From the NCBI GenBank assembly GCA_000413015.1, contig KE332515.1, positions 1,553,940 through 1,617,939 on the forward strand: a stretch of 64,000 nucleotides of DNA, in the 5' to 3' direction. Of this stretch, positions 62,910-64,000 are shown piece after piece. Under the pieces are notes generated by a model. The model was not told the DNA's origin, did no database searches, and saw only the letters and a program-made list of their open reading frames with translations. Both the position numbers and the translations under genes were made by a program. How positions within the stretch are numbered: position 1 is the first letter of the stretch; the number at the start of each line of letters is the position of its first letter. Origin of the DNA: Treponema socranskii subsp. paredis ATCC 35535 (GTDB lineage: Bacteria > Spirochaetota > Spirochaetia > Treponematales > Treponemataceae).

Positions 62910-64000
62910 TCACGTCAGACCCAGCACCAGGCTCGCATTCGCACCGCCGAACGCAAAAGAATTCGACATGCAGATTTTTACCCGCCCCTTGTGCTCGGCA
63001 CCGGCGGCACCCGCAATATTCAAAAGCGGCAGATCAGGGTCGTACTCGCCGTCCCATACGTGTTTCGGCAGCACGATATCGCCTTCCGTTTTTCCCGCGT
63101 TTTGAATCAATGCAGTATAGCATATTGCAGCTTCCAATGCACCTGCCGCGCCGAGCGTATGCCCCGTAAGCGGTTTTGTAGAACCGACGGAAACCTTGTA
63201 ATCGGAAAACACTTCGGCAACGGCTTTCGCTTCCATCGCATCGTTGAATTTCGTACCCGTTCCGTGCAGATTGATATAATCGATTTGATCCGGCATGAGT
63301 CCCGCACGGACGAGCGCCGCTTTCATTGCACGCGCAGCTCCCGCACCGGAAGGATCGGGGGACGTCATGTGGTAAGCGTCCGCGCTTTCTCCCCAACCGA
63401 AAAGCCGCACGGGCTCTCCTTCTTTCGGAGCATCCCTCGTCATAACGAAAAACGCAGCGCCTTCTCCGAGCGTAATGCCTTTCCGGTTTGCGCTGAGCGG
63501 ATTCGTTATCTCCGGCGAAACGGCTTCGAGCGAATCGAAACCGAGAAGCACCGTATCGGAAACGACATCGACGCCGCCTGCTATCACCGCGTCCGCAAGT
63601 CCGCTTTTTAACAATTCCGCAGCTTTGATGATCGCGCCGGCACTCGACGAACACGCAGTACTGAACGCAAGAGCGGGTCCGCGTATACCGTATTTTTCCG
63701 ACACATAAGTCGCCGCGTAATCCGCACCCTGCACTTCAAGCGTATATCCCGAGGGAAAAACTCCGTCCGCGATAAAAGCCGCATGAGCCGGAAGCGAAAG
63801 TTCCGTGCCGTTATCGCACGAGCCGACACAGACGGCGACGCGCGAGGGGCCGTACGCCGAAAGCGCACCCAATATTTCCCGCTCGATTTGCACGAGCGCC
63901 GCATCTTCGAGGCGGATGCATCGCGTATCGAAGCGTGCCGCCGTTTCATGCAAAGCTTTATCGTCCGCCCGCCCCGCAAAAAATTCTTTGCCGGAAAGAG
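62910..64000 (-). CDS. Beta-ketoacyl-ACP synthase, first in cluster (ApeO-like), 5' end outside window
   Basis: The reading frame is open to the window edge; codons 5' of the TTG at 63953 continue (LSGKEFFAGRADDKAL...), so the true start lies beyond 64000. It has the triad STACSSSAGA, NLHGTGTKFND and STKPLTGHTLGAAGA, plus GGVDVVSDTVLLGFDSLEAV and NRKGITLGEGAAFF. It resembles ApeO-type (FabB-like) ketosynthases. The gene lies 118 bp upstream of the dehydratase gene. Together with the next three genes it has the order ketosynthase, dehydratase, reductase, ketosynthase. Confidence 0.85.
   Translation of the reverse strand, partial: LSGKEFFAGRADDKALHETAARFDTRCIRLEDAALVQIEREILGALSAYGPSRVAVCVGSCDNGTELSLPAHAAFIADGVFPSGYTLEVQGADYAATYVSEKYGIRGPALAFSTACSSSAGAIIKAAELLKSGLADAVIAGGVDVVSDTVLLGFDSLEAVSPEITNPLSANRKGITLGEGAAFFVMTRDAPKEGEPVRLFGWGESADAYHMTSPDPSGAGAARAMKAALVRAGLMPDQIDYINLHGTGTKFNDAMEAKAVAEVFSDYKVSVGSTKPLTGHTLGAAGALEAAICYTALIQNAGKTEGDIVLPKHVWDGEYDPDLPLLNIAGAAGAEHKGRVKICMSNSFAFGGANASLVLGLT

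Overview
The window looks like a chromosomal segment of a host-associated Treponema (spirochete) of moderate GC content. The signs are a cheA-cheW/R-cheX-cheY chemotaxis operon in the treponemal order, a UPF0164/FadL-like outer-membrane protein, a PP2C-type (SpoIIE) phosphatase on a very large exported sensor, LL-diaminopimelate aminotransferase, and many treponeme-style hypothetical lipoproteins and TPR proteins. The species cannot be fixed from the sequence alone; a saccharolytic oral/genital treponeme such as the T. socranskii group would fit.

Layout. 0-1.2 kb: exported ABC substrate-binding protein. 1.3-5.7 kb (minus): sugar ABC importer (lipoprotein, two permeases) followed by a cystathionine-synthase/lyase-like PLP enzyme, behind a near-consensus promoter. 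5.7-9.5 kb (minus): fabD-fabG-fabF-fabZ fatty-acid operon without an acpP gene. 9.8-13.6 kb: MurG/MGDG-synthase-like glycosyltransferase, gltX, low-molecular-weight tyrosine phosphatase and a possible small RNA. 13.8-18.4 kb: two tandem exported FMN/FAD flavoprotein reductases and a flavodoxin-fold oxidoreductase. 18.5-30.8 kb: a multi-hairpin repeat, a coiled-coil protein, the PP2C sensor, a 1006-residue helical protein, a UPF0164 porin, a degenerate GH57 protein and a DUF4912 protein. 31-36.6 kb: atypical receiver protein and the chemotaxis operon, whose cheW-cheR-like gene carries a frameshift at a poly-A tract. 36.7-46.6 kb: outer-membrane protein, dapL, icd, murI with a zinc-ribbon protein, pentapeptide-repeat and metallo-beta-lactamase-fold proteins, an HExxH protein and AT-rich hypotheticals. 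46.7-51.9 kb (minus): 16S-tRNA-Ile-23S-5S rRNA operon. 52.3-55.7 kb: kinase-like/BON protein, Nudix hydrolase, LysM protein and lipoprotein.

55.8-64 kb: the most interesting part. An MIO-type aromatic ammonia-lyase, a MATE exporter flanked by direct repeats, and a ferritin lie next to a minus-strand ketosynthase-dehydratase-ketoreductase-ketosynthase set that runs off the end. Its order and motifs match the apeO-P-Q-R module of aryl-polyene pathways, and the ammonia-lyase could supply the aryl starter acid. This would be a polyene pigment/lipid system in a spirochete.

Regulation visible in the sequence: at least eight genes have a -10 hexamer only 6-9 nt before the ATG and no Shine-Dalgarno, so leaderless transcription looks common here. 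Other genes have ordinary SDs. Several dispersed hairpin repeats occupy the intergenic gaps.
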